A stretch of DNA of 64,000 bases, taken from positions 14,300,196-14,364,195 of the forward strand of contig CM037871.1 in assembly GCA_021292105.1 (NCBI GenBank). The letters run 5' to 3'. Below the pieces are notes generated by a model. It did not search any database, was not told where the DNA came from, and was given only the letters and a program-made list of their open reading frames with translations. The stretch is from Anadara kagoshimensis. Its lineage: Eukaryota > Mollusca > Bivalvia > Arcoida > Arcidae. This document shows positions 23,371 through 33,905 of this stretch, in pieces (position 1 is the first letter of the stretch; each line of letters begins with the position of its first letter). The position numbers and the translations under genes are program-made.

Positions 23371-23960
23371 CACAGCGTAAGAATACACTTCAACAGGGAC
23401 CTTGACCTTTAACCTCTGCAATCACCCCATTGATCGATAGCGGTCAGTCACCAATACACATGTAAATCCGCAAGTAGATTTTTCAGCCATGCCATCGATG
23501 CTTACAAATTTATCGTTCAGTAATTGTAGTTTTAATTTTAATATGAAAATGTAACAGTTATTATTTAATTGATTATTGAATTATGAATTAATTAAAGCTT
23601 AGTAAAGTAATTATTTTTCTTGCTTCGTATGTCAGTTGTTGTATATATATATATATATATATATATATACGTTTTGAACGTTTTCATTTAGAGTAGTTGA
23701 TAGCGTGAGTTAAGCAAAACTACCGCAAACGAGGCAGCTTAAGACACGTGTCTGTTTTAGCAATCATGTATTTAATAAAACTTCATAAAAAGCGGTTTTT
23801 ATACCCACTTTATGGAATAAAAATCCATTCGTTTCCAAGTACAAACATCTGCGCATATGAGAGTTACAAAAAATCTCTTTCATTAATGCAAAAAGCATGT
23901 CGTCTGCAATTATTTCCGTAAACATGACAATGCATCTGGGTTTGTCGTAGGAAGTACATG

Positions 23961-24185
23961 AGGAGTTGAGTGAAGTTGCATGTTTTAAGTCCCAGTCAAG
24001 ATTATTTCACTTATATCAAGGCGGTCAGCTCAGGGATGGAAAGTTACTATTTAGCAGAAAATTTCAATTTTGGCAACTCAGTATACAATCGAATTAATTG
24101 TTAAACTATTAATAAGCAAACTTTATGGAGTAGTATAATTTGGTAATATTCTTTCACTTATATCGAAGCGTTCAGTTCTGGGATA
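23961..24185 (-). repeat. SINE-2/3 tail fragments
   Basis: Two tail pieces with TTTCACTTATATC and the CAGTT/CAGCTC block follow one another (23961-24080 and 24145-24185). The second is interrupted by unrelated sequence. The tRNA head is missing from both. Confidence 0.5.
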
Positions 24186-24268
24186 CTTGATCAAACATGA
24201 ATACCCATAAAAAATAACCTACCTGCGGCAAGCGAGCAGGAGAGCAGGCAAACTTTCTCAAAACTACA

Positions 24269-24388
24269 GTACAGACCTGCCGAAAGTTTAACAAATGGTT
24301 AACATACACGCGTTTAGCATCTACTCCCGAGTGGCTAAGATATGGATAGCTACAAGCCAAAAAAACTCCTCGGAGATAGCAGCTTATA
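24269..24388 (+). repeat. MITE B, half copy
   Basis: ACAGTACAGACCTGCCGAAA GTTTAACA is the terminal repeat. The inner part CCGAGTGGCTAAGATATGGA TAGCTA agrees with other copies. The right terminal repeat is missing. Confidence 0.65.
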
Positions 24389-24534
24389 ATTAGGAAAAGG
24401 TTGTCAAAATAAAGAAAATAAGGCGCTGTACTGTGTGTACAAATTTGTATCGTTACGGTGTATTATGGCGAATCACATGTAACTTTTCAACATTTTTAAA
24501 CGGACTTCCTGTGCTTATATAATTTAATTATATA

Positions 24535-24846
24535 TTGGTGTTTAACGTCCGATTTAAGAATATGTCACTTATATCGAGACTTCGCCAGTTATAGGCGAAG
24601 GCGCTTTGCGCTGGTGGCATTATACAGCAGGGTTCTTTATCGTGTCAAGCCCACCGTGACACGGGACCTGGTTTATTTAAAGTTCCCATCCGAACGAACC
24701 GTGACTGTAATTTCGTATCGCCGAGTGTTTGGCGAAAGAACAGTCACTACCAACTTTCAAGTCTTGGGTCAGACCCGGTCGGGGCACGAACCCACGACCT
24801 TTCGCTAACGGTGCCAGCACTCTACCAATTGAGCTATCACAGTGGT
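24535..24846 (-). mobile_element. tRNA-derived SINE (SINE-2)
   Basis: Minus-strand head CCACTGTGATAGCTCAATTG with GTGGGTTCGTGCCCC as B box. The body has CACGGTTCGTTCGGATGGGA and GTGTCACGGTGGGCTTG. The tail CGATATAAGTGACATATTCT is followed by GGACGTTAAACACC. Confidence 0.8.
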
Positions 24847-25106
24847 TATATTCAACTTCGTTGAATAAACAAGCAAATATAATGAATATAGTTCTCTCCC
24901 CCCCCCTTCCCGACAGTATGTATACTGACCTGGGACTTGTACTTACCTTCAAAGGACCGAAACTGCCAATGAAATGAGCAAACGAAATCGTGTTAATGAT
25001 ATTCAATTCTCTTATCAATGTTGATAATCATTTTGGACTAGATTTCAATGGATAGATAAAAGGACGAAAATTCGAGTTCAGGTTCACTTCTTTGTTAAAA
25101 AAAACG

Positions 25107-25132
25107 GGGTTGGGGTGGGAGGGGGGGGGGTT
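25107..25132 (+). other. G-quadruplex-prone G runs
   Basis: Four G runs of 4, 4, 3 and 10 are separated by one or two bases. This meets the usual G3+ loop 1-7 pattern. A C/G-rich counterpart (C9) is at 24898-24906. Confidence 0.6.
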
Positions 25133-25443
25133 AAAATTAGTTCTCAAGAATTACTTGCATCACTTGCATCAACAATCCGTTCCATATATTGTTTTGCTAA
25201 TATAGTACTTATTTTTCTCCGTAACTGGTCGAACCTGGTCTGGCCCACGTCTTGGAAGTGAGTAGCGACCGTTTTTTTATTTTTTGATAACACATACCGA
25301 ATTTTGTCGGATTAATTAAGATAAGAGATGGTCGTAAAGTACATTTAACGACCATCCTTTGTACCATTGTATAATCAATTTTGAATGTCATATGATCATA
25401 TTATTTTTTTATACTCCGGACAAGTAGAACACTTTAATCTGGT

Positions 25444-25672
25444 ATAGGAAAACAGCATTGACCTGTCCGCATCACCTTTCATTGTAAATATTCAAATACA
25501 CTGATCCACCTGAGGCATGGGTAGTGTTAAGATTCATAGTTAATACATAGGCAAAACTTGCTTGCTATATGATGTAGACAAAACAATCATCTTTGTTCCA
25601 TAAACATAAATGTAATGGTCCTAATAATATTTCAATTAAAGGTAAAGCGAACAGGTCAATTTGGTTAGCCTA
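25444..25672. mobile_element. MITE H, full copy
   Basis: A 229-bp element. The left terminal repeat is AACAGCATTGACCTGTCCGC, the right is GCGAACAGGTCAATTTGGTT. Just inside lie CACCTTTCATT and AATTAAAGGT. No open frame. Other copies: 33099, 39225, 57878. Confidence 0.75.
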
Positions 25673-25720
25673 TGTCTTAGAATCGGATTAAGATCATTAA
25701 TTAGTTTCTTAATGATGAAG

Positions 25721-25935
25721 TATAGGCCTTGTGAAAGTTAAACACTGAGCTAACGAAATAGAGTCAACGATCAGATGTCCAGCGGTCAAAATATGGATAA
25801 CTAGTTACCCGAAAAGCTACCGAGAGATAGTTATATTTAGCTGCCAAAAACTGTCGCGATAAAGCTTAAGAGCGGCTGAGACAAGCTGTCGATTCGCAAG
25901 CTTGTTGTTAAACGTTCGGCAGACCTGTACTGTAA
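25721..25935. mobile_element. MITE B, full copy
   Basis: A 215-bp element. The left terminal repeat contains GTGAAAGTTAAACACTGAGC; the right terminal repeat ends GGCAGACCTGTACTGTA. The inner part has GAAAAGCTACCGAGAGATAG and GAGCGGCTGAGACAAGCTG. No coding capacity. Confidence 0.75.
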
Positions 25936-26006
25936 AAACAAAACCCATAACCATTACTAAGCCCAAAGAATTGCTTGATAAAGGAACTATGAGGACCAAC
26001 GTAACG

Positions 26007-26384
26007 TACAGTACAAAACTGTCGAAATTTTAACACTTAGCTAACGAAAAAGGAGATGTAGCTTTATCGTCGAGATGCCAAGATACGCTCGTATAGATAG
26101 GTAGTATTTGTTTTCGCGACGTACTAATTTTCGCTTATTTCGCGGTCGTTTGTTCGCGCGAAAATTATATTATGTTGTGTGCTTTATATTGAAAATATAT
26201 TATGCAGTTTATGTGTTATACGCAGAAATGTCTTAATTTCCTTTACCACCAAAATTAATACACACGTTTACAGTAGCATCTGCCGATATATATATATATA
26301 TTATCAATCAAGCTGAGATAAGCTGACGATTCGGCACTAGTTAGTTACCTTAGTGTGTTAAACTTTCGACAGGTCTGTACTGTA
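26007..26384. mobile_element. MITE B interrupted by MITE J
   Basis: The left end TACAGTACAAAACTGTCGAA and the right end TTTCGACAGGTCTGTACTGT are 370 bp apart because a different element sits at 26101-26276. Without it the copy would be about 200 bp, the usual size. MITE J therefore inserted after MITE B. Confidence 0.7.
26101..26276. mobile_element. MITE J, nested copy
   Basis: Contains TACTAATTTTCGCTTATTTC and GCGGTCGTTTGTTCGCGCGA, ending AATACACACGTTTACAGTA. The same sequence in the reverse direction forms 52776-52993. Confidence 0.65.
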
Positions 26385-26399
26385 GTTAGCAGTTGGTAT

Positions 26400-26484
26400 A
26401 TATAGCCAGCAAGGGGACGGGATAAGCTGACGATTCGGCAATAGTAAGTTACCTTAGTGTTAAACTTTCGACAAGCTTGTAGTG
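26400..26484. repeat. MITE B, right-end fragment
   Basis: GATAAGCTGACGATTCGGCA followed by CCTTAGTGTTAAACTTTCGA CAAGCTTGTAGTG. It repeats the right end of the preceding copy, so it may derive from a local duplication. Confidence 0.6.
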
Positions 26485-26544
26485 TTTATCACTTTTTTGA
26501 TTCATTAAAAATCTTTAACTGGCAATAAACATAGAAAAAATCGT

Positions 26545-27065
26545 TATCACGTATTAACAGGCTCATAAAAAGCCAAGTTGTTTGTCGTTGTTAAGCCCAT
26601 TTTATGAGCAACAAAAACAGTTTGCAATTAATAAGCACAATTTCGTAGTTTTAAGCCTTTGTGATGTTGTTCTGTTTTTTTCTTTGATATAAAAATGTCA
26701 TGAAATATTATGGGCGGCATAAATGATATGCAATAAAAAAAATACTATTGCAATATGTATGACTTTGTGATGTTGTTTTGTTTTCTTTGATATAAAAATG
26801 TCATGAAATATTATGGGCGGCATAATTGATATGCAATCATAAAAGCACACTATTGCGATTTGTAAGCCTTTGTGGTCTTGTTTTGTTTCCTCTTTTAATC
26901 TTAAATATATAAAAATATCAGAAATTTTATAAGCAGCAAAAATGGTATGCAATCAAACACACACTATCGGTTTTTGAAAAAAAAAAACATTTGTGTTATT
27001 GTTTGGTCTTTTATATTCTTAGATATAAAAAAAAACATGTCGCAATATTTTCAGTTTGATAAATG
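26545..27065. repeat. Minisatellite, about 107-bp unit
   Basis: Roughly four to five units. The best conserved stretch is AAAAATGTCATGAAATATTA TGGGCGGCATAA, followed by GATATGCAAT and then CTTTGTGATGTTGTT. Outer units are more diverged. Spacing between equivalent motifs is about 105-107 bp. Confidence 0.75.
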
Positions 27066-27127
27066 CGATGGCATGCATATGCCATGGTTTTAAGGTTGTT
27101 GATTTCACATTTCCTTTTATACCTCCT

Positions 27128-27245
27128 CCCTTGCGGTAGCTAACTTGGTAGAGTGCTCCAAACCCTACCGGGTCTGTCCGAAGACTTGAAAGTGGGCAGC
27201 GAGCACGCGGCATTACGATATGAAAGTCACAGTTCTGGTGGAAAC
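27128..27245 (+). repeat. SINE-2 head, internally deleted
   Basis: CTTGCGGTAGCTAACTTGGT AGAGTGCTCC is the A-box region. The B-box region has been lost and the sequence jumps to CTACCGGGTCTGTCCGAAGA CTTGAAAGTGGGCAG. Truncated after CACAGTTCTGG. A second, unrelated tRNA-like A box (CATGGCCGAGTGG) follows at about 27262. Confidence 0.6.
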
Positions 27246-27460
27246 GGGGGGAGGGGGTGTCCATGGCCGAGTGGTGTTAGGCTCACGGATCACAGCGCCT
27301 ATATATAACGTTCCAACAATTTTGCTGAAATTTTTTTTTCTCTTAACTTGGCCAAATTCAATTTGCACCAGCAAGTTCCTGTATTAATCAAGTTTACGTT
27401 TTCTACCTTTGATTGTAGTTATATGTTTATTTTTTCAATGCTAATATTGTTTTGAAACTA

Positions 27461-27665
27461 ATGGTGTTTTTACGTGCTAGTCAACATGTTTCACTTATAT
27501 CGAGGCAGTCAGTTCGAGGATTATGAAAAAATGGAGTGCCCAAAGAAAACAACAGGCCTTTCTCACATTAGAATATGTCCTAAATCGGAGATTAACCTAC
27601 GAGAGTGACATTGTACATGTTATTTGTAGGCGTACGTTTTAGGCCACTCAACTAATGTACCGTAT
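27461..27665 (-). repeat. SINE-3 copy, diverged
   Basis: Tail TTTCACTTATATCGAGGCAG TCAGTTCGAGG and body GGAGTGCCCAAAGAAAAC match 39985-40308. At the right end the tRNA-like head is eroded (complement of TTAGTTGAGTGGCC). Confidence 0.5.
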
Positions 27666-28023
27666 CCCCTAAAAGTACAACTTGGCAAGCAAGTTTGATT
27701 CAGTGTTTCATGTTCAAAATTGATATTTAACTACTTAAAAAGAGATGACATCTTTATAGTCATACTTAAAATGAATTAGTAATTAAATACATTTTTGAAA
27801 TGATTAAATAAATTTCAGAGTCAAATTTTGAATTAAATTTATCTATTTGTAAATCGGCAAAGATACATCGTGTCTTAAATGCAGTAATTTATATTGGCAT
27901 CTGTAATATAATTAAACTTTAGTTAATATAAAATTGAGTAATATGACATTTTTAATTTGTGATGATACCATTAAACACGCAATAAAAAATACACTAATCA
28001 TTTATGACGATTCAGACACAAGG

Positions 28024-28360
28024 GGACCATTACGGAAGCTTAGTTGATAGAATGCTCTCTCCGTGTTCGGAAGCTCATGTGTTCGAACCTCGGTCGGTTC
28101 TGACAAAGAAGTGTTTGTTTTTTCACCAAGCAATTGATATTTGAAAAGTCAGGGGTCCTTCCGAAGATACCGTTAAAACTGATGCAATTGTCCCAAAAGG
28201 CGTTGCACGTAAGAAAACACCCCCTGCTTATTGCCCTGAACGCACTGCAAAGATAAAATTTTCTGCCACTTCACCTGTAGCTAATGATGTCTCGATTTTA
28301 TAAGTGAAATATTCTTGAGTGGGACGTAACACCAAAATCAATTGCAATTAATCAATCAAC
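28024..28360 (+). mobile_element. tRNA-derived SINE (SINE-2), diverged
   Basis: Head TTACGGAAGCTTAGTTGATA GAATGCTCTC with B box TGTGTTCGAACCTCG. Tail CGATTTTATAAGTGAAATAT TCTTGAGTGGGACGTAACAC, ending (TCAA)n. The body between them is largely eroded. Confidence 0.7.
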
Positions 28361-28559
28361 ATCGATCCATTTATCCATCCATTCATCAATCAGACATAAG
28401 GGAAAATATTGTCAACATCGCCATTGGCTGGCGGACGGATATGACAAAAACATTGTATTCACCACAACTTCGTTGCGGGGAGAAGAACTACTACAGAAGT
28501 TTTAAAAACAGTTTTGAGTGAAACATGGGATCTATTTTTTCGTTGCTATAGCTATTTTA

Positions 28560-28630
28560 GTAATCAAAAACAAACTTACTAATCAATGTCCGAATCACAA
28601 TCCAGAAGCAAAGTAAAAACTTTAGTAATG
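28560..28630 (+). repeat. Repeat A, end fragment
   Basis: AACAAACTTACTAATCAATG, then GTCCGAATCACAATCCAGAA GCAAAGTAAAAACTTTAG. This is the best-preserved version of this end and suggests that the repeat begins near AAAAACAAACTTACTAAT. Confidence 0.65.
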
Positions 28631-28731
28631 TCACGTCTGGTATCTAAATGCTAAATGGAGGCAATGAAAAACTCACATTACAAAGTGATTTACCAGTAAA
28701 CACTAAATTGTATGGCAAAAAATAGAACAGC

Positions 28732-29036
28732 TACAGTACAGACAAAAGTTTAACACTGGGCTAACGAAAAGGGAAAAAAGCACAATTATCAGTGGCTCCA
28801 GATGTGGATATATACAGTACAGACGTCGACCTGTCAAAAGTTAAACACTCAGCAATAGCAATTGTATGTCAAATCAACAGCTCATCTCGGCTCTTCGTAA
28901 CCTATCTGCAGCATTTTAGCGGTTTCTACACATCTATCTTACGACAGCTTTTCGTCCACTCTCAGTCCCTCGGTACCTGACCTCTGGTTTCTTTTTGTAA
29001 GCTCGGTGTTAAACTTTCGATAGGTCTGTACCGTAG
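28732..29036. mobile_element. MITE B: truncated copy followed by full copy
   Basis: Two left terminal repeats are present, at 28732 (CTACAGTACAGAC) and 28813 (ACAGTACAGACGTCGACCTG). There is one right terminal repeat, ending TTTCGATAGGTCTGTACCGT AG at 29036. The second starts a full 220-bp element; the first is a broken copy or a partial duplication. Confidence 0.7.
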
Positions 29037-29042
29037 CTGCCT

Positions 29043-29153
29043 AGGGAGAGAGAACACCTGAGATACATTCTGGTAAGAAGGGAATGAGAATAGCCACCGA
29101 TTGGGGACTAATCTATTGGCTTTGTGTTAAACTTTCGACAGGTCTGTACTGTG
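29043..29153. repeat. MITE B, right-end fragment
   Basis: GTGTTAAACTTTCGACAGGT CTGTACTGT closes the fragment. It starts just 7 bp after the previous copy. Confidence 0.6.
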
Positions 29154-29417
29154 CCTTGTTATATAAATGAAACATTTATAGGTTTAACACGTGTTAATTC
29201 ACAACAAATAAACATTATGTATTCCCTTGATGATGTATTAAACAAAACATGCTGGGGAGAAATCTTTATTTGAAAGATAATGACTGCAGGTTAAATAAGT
29301 TTGCAGACATATAGTTTTGGTTTTTAGATTTTATGATCAGTTTAGCGCATGCTTTGCGATATGATGATAGAAAATGCATATGTGCAAATAAATATCTTTA
29401 GGGCTAAGATGATATGA

Positions 29418-29599
29418 ACAGTCAAACATGTCTATAAAGGCCGCCCAAGGGAACCAGTAAAATTGGTCTTTATGGGCAGGTGGCCTTTATATACAGGTTC
29501 AACTAAAATGGATAAAGAACAAATGGGATACAATTCTACTGGCCTTTATAAGCATGTGGCCCTAATATAGAGGTGGCCTTTAAGGCAGGTTGGACTGTA
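29418..29599. mobile_element. MITE C, full copy
   Basis: About 180 bp. Left end ACAGTCAAACATGTCTATAA, right end GGCAGGTTGGACTGT, with the inner motif GGCCTTTATATACAGGTTCA and GGTGGCCTTTAAGG. Ends are imperfect inverted repeats. No coding capacity. Confidence 0.7.
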
Positions 29600-29935
29600 A
29601 TTATCAAATACAAACGTGCCTACTAGTATGCATGTCAAATCACAACCCAAAAGCAAAGTAAAAACAAAGACAACTAACCAAATGAACTTCAAATAGGTAA
29701 GTGAGGCCGGGTGCCCCGGAAGAGTAAGCACTCTTGTCTACCTAGCTACACCTGCCACATGTGAAATTAAAATTGTGAATGAAAGGAACATTGGGTGTCA
29801 ATTCATGTGTATCCATAGTGATTCTAGGTACAGAGAGATCGTAATTATAGACAATACTGTGATAGCGGTCATAAAAACTCTTTGAAAGCATTGATTAACC
29901 AAGGCTTGCAAGATCCCAGAGACAATAATTTAAAA
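29600..29935 (+). repeat. Repeat A, plus-strand copy
   Basis: Runs from CAAATCACAACCCAAAAGCA through GTGAGGCCGGGTGCCCCGGA, CTACCTAGCTACACCTGCCA, ACAATACTGTGATAGCGGTC to CAAGGCTTGCAAGATCCC. It directly abuts MITE C. Confidence 0.65.
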
Positions 29936-30121
29936 TAGGAGCAGTGATGTTGGGTTTTTCATTTTATTTTTCTTTATTTCGACGTCGACCTCCTCCAGAT
30001 TACGTGTCTTGCTTCGTTGTCTAAAATACCCTTTAACAGTACACTAATTGTAAAATTAAGGAATGAATGAATAAAAGAAAGCATCTAGCAGACATTGGCA
30101 GACATTATAGCCTTGACTTCA

Positions 30122-30412
30122 GAACAGACCTTTCGAAAGTTTAACATTATGTTGACGATTGTGGTCACAAGCTAGCTATTCATATCTGTTAAAACGTACA
30201 CAGGCCTAGGTGTTTTCTGTATCCTGCTGTGTGAAATGCACTGCGAGATGGTGCTTCTGATGAAAAAATAGGAATGTAAACACATTACCAGAGCAGTATA
30301 CCTGTCGACGTTTTAACACTGAGCTAACAAAAAGGAACCAAAGCTCGGCTACCTAGTGACCGAGACATATATGTGTACAAGTTACAGCTGCTTTGCAAAG
30401 TGAAATCTTTAC
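30122..30412. repeat. Two MITE B fragments
   Basis: 30122-30190 has ACAGACCTTTCGAAAGTTTA; 30291-30412 has CCTGTCGACGTTTTAACACT GAGCTAAC and CAAAGCTCGGCTACC. Both lack a right end. Confidence 0.55.
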
Positions 30413-30479
30413 GCTGCTAGAGCAATTTACTTCCAGCATATACCAAAATATATGTGCTTATTTAGTTTTATATTCTTGA

Positions 30480-31720
30480 AGTATATGTTTTGAGGCTCTG
30501 AGGGTAAGCATTCTTGTAGCAGCATGTACATAACCTATAAAAAGTTTTACAAAATGGCACAATGAAAGTCCATTAATTTTTTGTATGTATGGAAAATACT
30601 ATTTTATGATATGGGCTTAGTTTGATGCTCTGGAAGCGCATGTTTCGTAGCTCTGAGGGTAAGCATACATGTACTTGTAGTGACATACATGTTCACAGCC
30701 TATAGAAAGCGCATAACCTATACAAAATTGCACAGTGAAAGTTTCACAATGCCAAAACCATTAACTTTCCGCATGTATGAAAATACTATTTTATGATATT
30801 AGCTTAGTTTATTGCTCTGGGACCATTTGTTTAGATGCTTTGAAGGTAAGCATACTTGTAGTTGCAAACATTCACATAATGAAAATTTTATAAAATGAAA
30901 CAGTAAAATTTTCACGATAACATAACCATTAACTTTCCGCACGAATGAAAAATACTATTTTATGAATTGGCTTAGTGTGGAAGCGCGTGGCCTAGTGGTT
31001 AAGGCGTTGGACTCATGATTCGAAGGTCGTGGGTTCGATCCCTGGACCGGGCGATGTGTTGTGTCCTTGAGCAAGACACTTAATTTCACGTTGTTCCAGT
31101 TTACTCAGCTGAAAAAATAAATGAGTACCAGCAAAATGCTGGGGGTTAACACTGCGATGGACCGGCGTCCCATTCAGGGGAGAGTCTTGTACTCTCAGTC
31201 GCTTAACGCCACAGAAACCGGGATAAGCTCCGGCCTGATGGGCCTAATGGCTCGGGACAGACTTTTAACTTAGTTTGATGCTCGCTTGAAACGTGTATTT
31301 CGAAGCTCTGGTGATAGCATACTATGTAAAATGTCTATAGATAGTATTTATAAACTACGAAAATTACCGCACAGTGAAACTTCACTTTCTTAGTACGTAT
31401 ACCCTTTACGTTTCACTAATGAGTAACACTGTAGAATGATATGTGCTTACATTGATACTTTACGTCAATGTGTCTCAAAGTACTGGGTAATGCGTCCCGA
31501 GACACTGGGGTATACGTAACCATACTTGCTAGTGACATTGCCAAAAATACTTACAGAAAATAACACTTTGGAATTTTCCGTACAATAAAAACTTTACTAT
31601 GCATATGCTCCTATGCTTTTTTACACTTACATGCATATGATATGTTATCACATGTGCTTGCGTTGATGCTTTAAGCCACTGTGAGTAAGTTTTTGTAATG
31701 ACATTGTCAGACAGTATACG
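30480..31720. repeat. Satellite-like array, about 155-185-bp unit
   Basis: About six to seven diverged units. Anchors recur: GGCTTAGTTTGATGCTCTGG, a GAAGCTCTGAGGGTAAGCAT block, ACAGTGAAA and AAAATACTATTTTATGAT. Spacing is 155-185 bp. A SINE interrupts it at 30974-31263, and the array resumes afterwards with CTTAGTTTGATGCTCG. Confidence 0.7.
30974..31263 (+). mobile_element. tRNA-derived SINE (SINE-4), inserted in the array
   Basis: Head GCGCGTGGCCTAGTGGTTAA GGCG, then an anticodon-loop-like CTCATGA, and the B box GTGGGTTCGATCCCT. The body GTGTCCTTGAGCAAGACACT TAATTTCACG is a SINE core found in many aquatic animals. It ends ATGGCTCGGGACAGAC. The array motif CTTAGTGTGG/CTTAGTTTG flanks both sides. 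Confidence 0.8.
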
Positions 31721-32469
31721 CAGTAATAATCACTTTTATAAGTGTTAAATGCGGTATAAATATTCTGTTGTATATCCACAAATTGAGTGCGCATGGTAAA
31801 TGTTAAAAAATATATCAAAACTTGATGCAAAATCTAATGACCTAATAGAAAAAAAGATTTTCATTCACCCAAAAGGTAAGTTAATTCTGTATATAGATCA
31901 GTTTTTTTTAAGTTTTTAACAAAACATGTCAAAGTTATCCCTGTTGTACCTTCTCCTTCGCGACAGTCATAAATTGAGTATTTATGATGATCACACCTAG
32001 AAAAACCCGAACAACAATGGCCTACCTGACCCTAAACACCCTGATGTACCTTTGAATAAGGCCCATTTGGTGTATAAACTTGATACAATTTCCAAAATTT
32101 CCCCAAAATTCCTCTATGTACAGAATAACTGAATAAATAATGATGTTTTTATTTAAAAATATAATTTGGTTCTAGGTAAGTTTTAAATTCATTTTATTGA
32201 TAGTCAAGGTGATGGAATCATATTAATTAAAAGAAATAATTATAAATAATAAAAATCGTGTGCACTCCAAACATGGAAACACATAAGTTAAATTTGTTGC
32301 ATATGAAACGAAAATATATTCAAATGAGTATTTCACATATCCCTGGTTTTTCCTATTTTCATTTTAATCATTTCACGATAAGCGAGGATTAACTAATTAC
32401 CCGAGGAAATATTTTGACACAAGTTTCTACCGATACGATAGAGTAAGTAAATACATGTAAGTTGTAGAT

Positions 32470-32470
<1 letters not shown>
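31721..32470. other. Intergenic stretch, nothing recognised
   Basis: AT-rich with no supported frame or repeat unit. Confidence 0.4.
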
Positions 32471-32517
<47 letters not shown>

Positions 32518-32533
32518 TTAACATTTGCGTAAG

Positions 32534-32599
<66 letters not shown>

Positions 32600-32753
32600 G
32601 AAAAGTTAAGATCTAAGTAAATATATACAGTACACAGGTGTACTTTATGAGGTGAGTATCTCATGATGTATACAGAATAAACACCTGTGTAACGTACTTG
32701 GTCCGTGATAAATATTAAAATTAGAGGTCAAGAGGACAGGTCAAAGTTGTTTA

Positions 32754-32820
<67 letters not shown>
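32471..32820. repeat. Low-complexity block: (T)n, (AT)n, MITE H end, (AT)n
   Basis: Poly(T) of about 40 bases (32471-32510), then (AT)n at 32538-32597 and 32756-32819. Between them is the right end of a MITE H (AGAGGTCAAGAGGACAGGTC AAAGTTGTT, 32725-32750). (AT)n runs of this length can extrude as cruciforms and are a frequent source of assembly error. Confidence 0.9.
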
Positions 32821-32822
<2 letters not shown>

Positions 32823-33098
32823 CAAGATGACATGCACTAATAGTCAGGTGTGTTTATACTAAGTCACGTGATTTAAACAAAACACAGGTAAAATGGCGAC
32901 GTGTTACCAGAGATCGAAACGCACTCTCCCAGGTAAAACGATTCACAAATACTGAGACCAGGGGAAAATTTGACAAGTTGACCTAGAAATAATCTTGATT
33001 TTCATTTTTATTTTTGTGTACATTTATCGCGGGGTCTGTTGATTTACGGTCAAATATAGAAATGACGGGTATAAACACGTTATGAATCGTATACGTAC

Positions 33099-33330
33099 AG
33101 GCTAACAACATTGACCTGGCGGCTTGACCTTTAATTTACATATTTATCATGGTCGGACCAATACATTTTTTAAATAGCTACGAAGGGAAACAGGTTATCA
33201 ATTTGTTTTTATCATGAGAAACAGTGTTAATGTATTAGCTCCAAATATTCATGCTATCAATGTATTGGGTGGATCATCATAATGGATAATCACAATGAAA
33301 GGTCAAGCACACAGGTTAGTGTTGTTTGCA
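33099..33330. mobile_element. MITE H, full copy
   Basis: Left end GGCTAACAACATTGACCTGG CGGCTTGACC; right end AAAGGTCAAGCACACAGGTT. Length 232 bp, as for the other copies. Confidence 0.75.
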
Positions 33331-33401
33331 TATATATATGAGGACCTAAAAACTAGATTAGCCAAAAACTTTATAAAACACACACGCACATACACAAACG
33401 C

Positions 33402-33406
<5 letters not shown>

Positions 33407-33447
<41 letters not shown>
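33407..33447. repeat. (AG)n microsatellite
   Basis: About 20 AG dinucleotides, uninterrupted. Confidence 0.95.
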
Positions 33448-33450
<3 letters not shown>

Positions 33451-33558
33451 CAACCACCTGACAACCAAACTATACATAAACATGTAATTCGTTTAATTAT
33501 CCTTATCTGTATCACGTATATTGTTGCTGAGAAACATGCACTTGACAACCATGTGTAA

Positions 33559-33775
33559 CGGTCTGGGTAGCTCAGTTGGTAGAGCACTCACCTGTATTGC
33601 TGGACGTCCCCGATTCAATCTTCGATCCGGCCCTGCGATGATTTTTCCTCCTTTTTTTTACAGTTTAGTGGCCAGTGCTAGTGTAGACCTTAGAAGTCGT
33701 GGACTGTCAATTTTGAGGCCTTCAAAGTCCGTCTTAGGGCATTTGGGTGAGATGTCTCCCGTGGGAAACTAAAGT
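33559..33775 (+). mobile_element. tRNA-derived SINE (SINE-5)
   Basis: Head GTCTGGGTAGCTCAGTTGGT AGAGCACTCACC has a very clear A box; the B-box region is GATTCAATCTTCGATCC. The body includes AGTCGTGGACTGTCAATTTT and GGTGAGATGTCTCCCGTG. One copy only; a related head may be at 36672. Confidence 0.75.
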
Positions 33776-33776
33776 C

Positions 33777-33905
33777 CAATTTATACGACGAGAATTGCAT
33801 ACCTAAGTATTTTTACTCATATGTAAATTTACTCATGTAAGCAAAAGTACATTTTGCTTTGCGTTCATACATAATTTATGTACCATAAGTAAATTTGAAG
33901 TTTTC
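33777..33905 (+). repeat. MITE K fragment
   Basis: TTTATACGACGAGAATTGCA TACCTAAGTA is repeated in inverse orientation at 36606-36648. The copy continues with TTTACTCATGTAAGC and fades. Confidence 0.6.

Noticed and set aside
26640-27060. CRISPR-like array
   Set aside because: The units are contiguous 107-bp tandem repeats without unique spacers; the organism is an animal.
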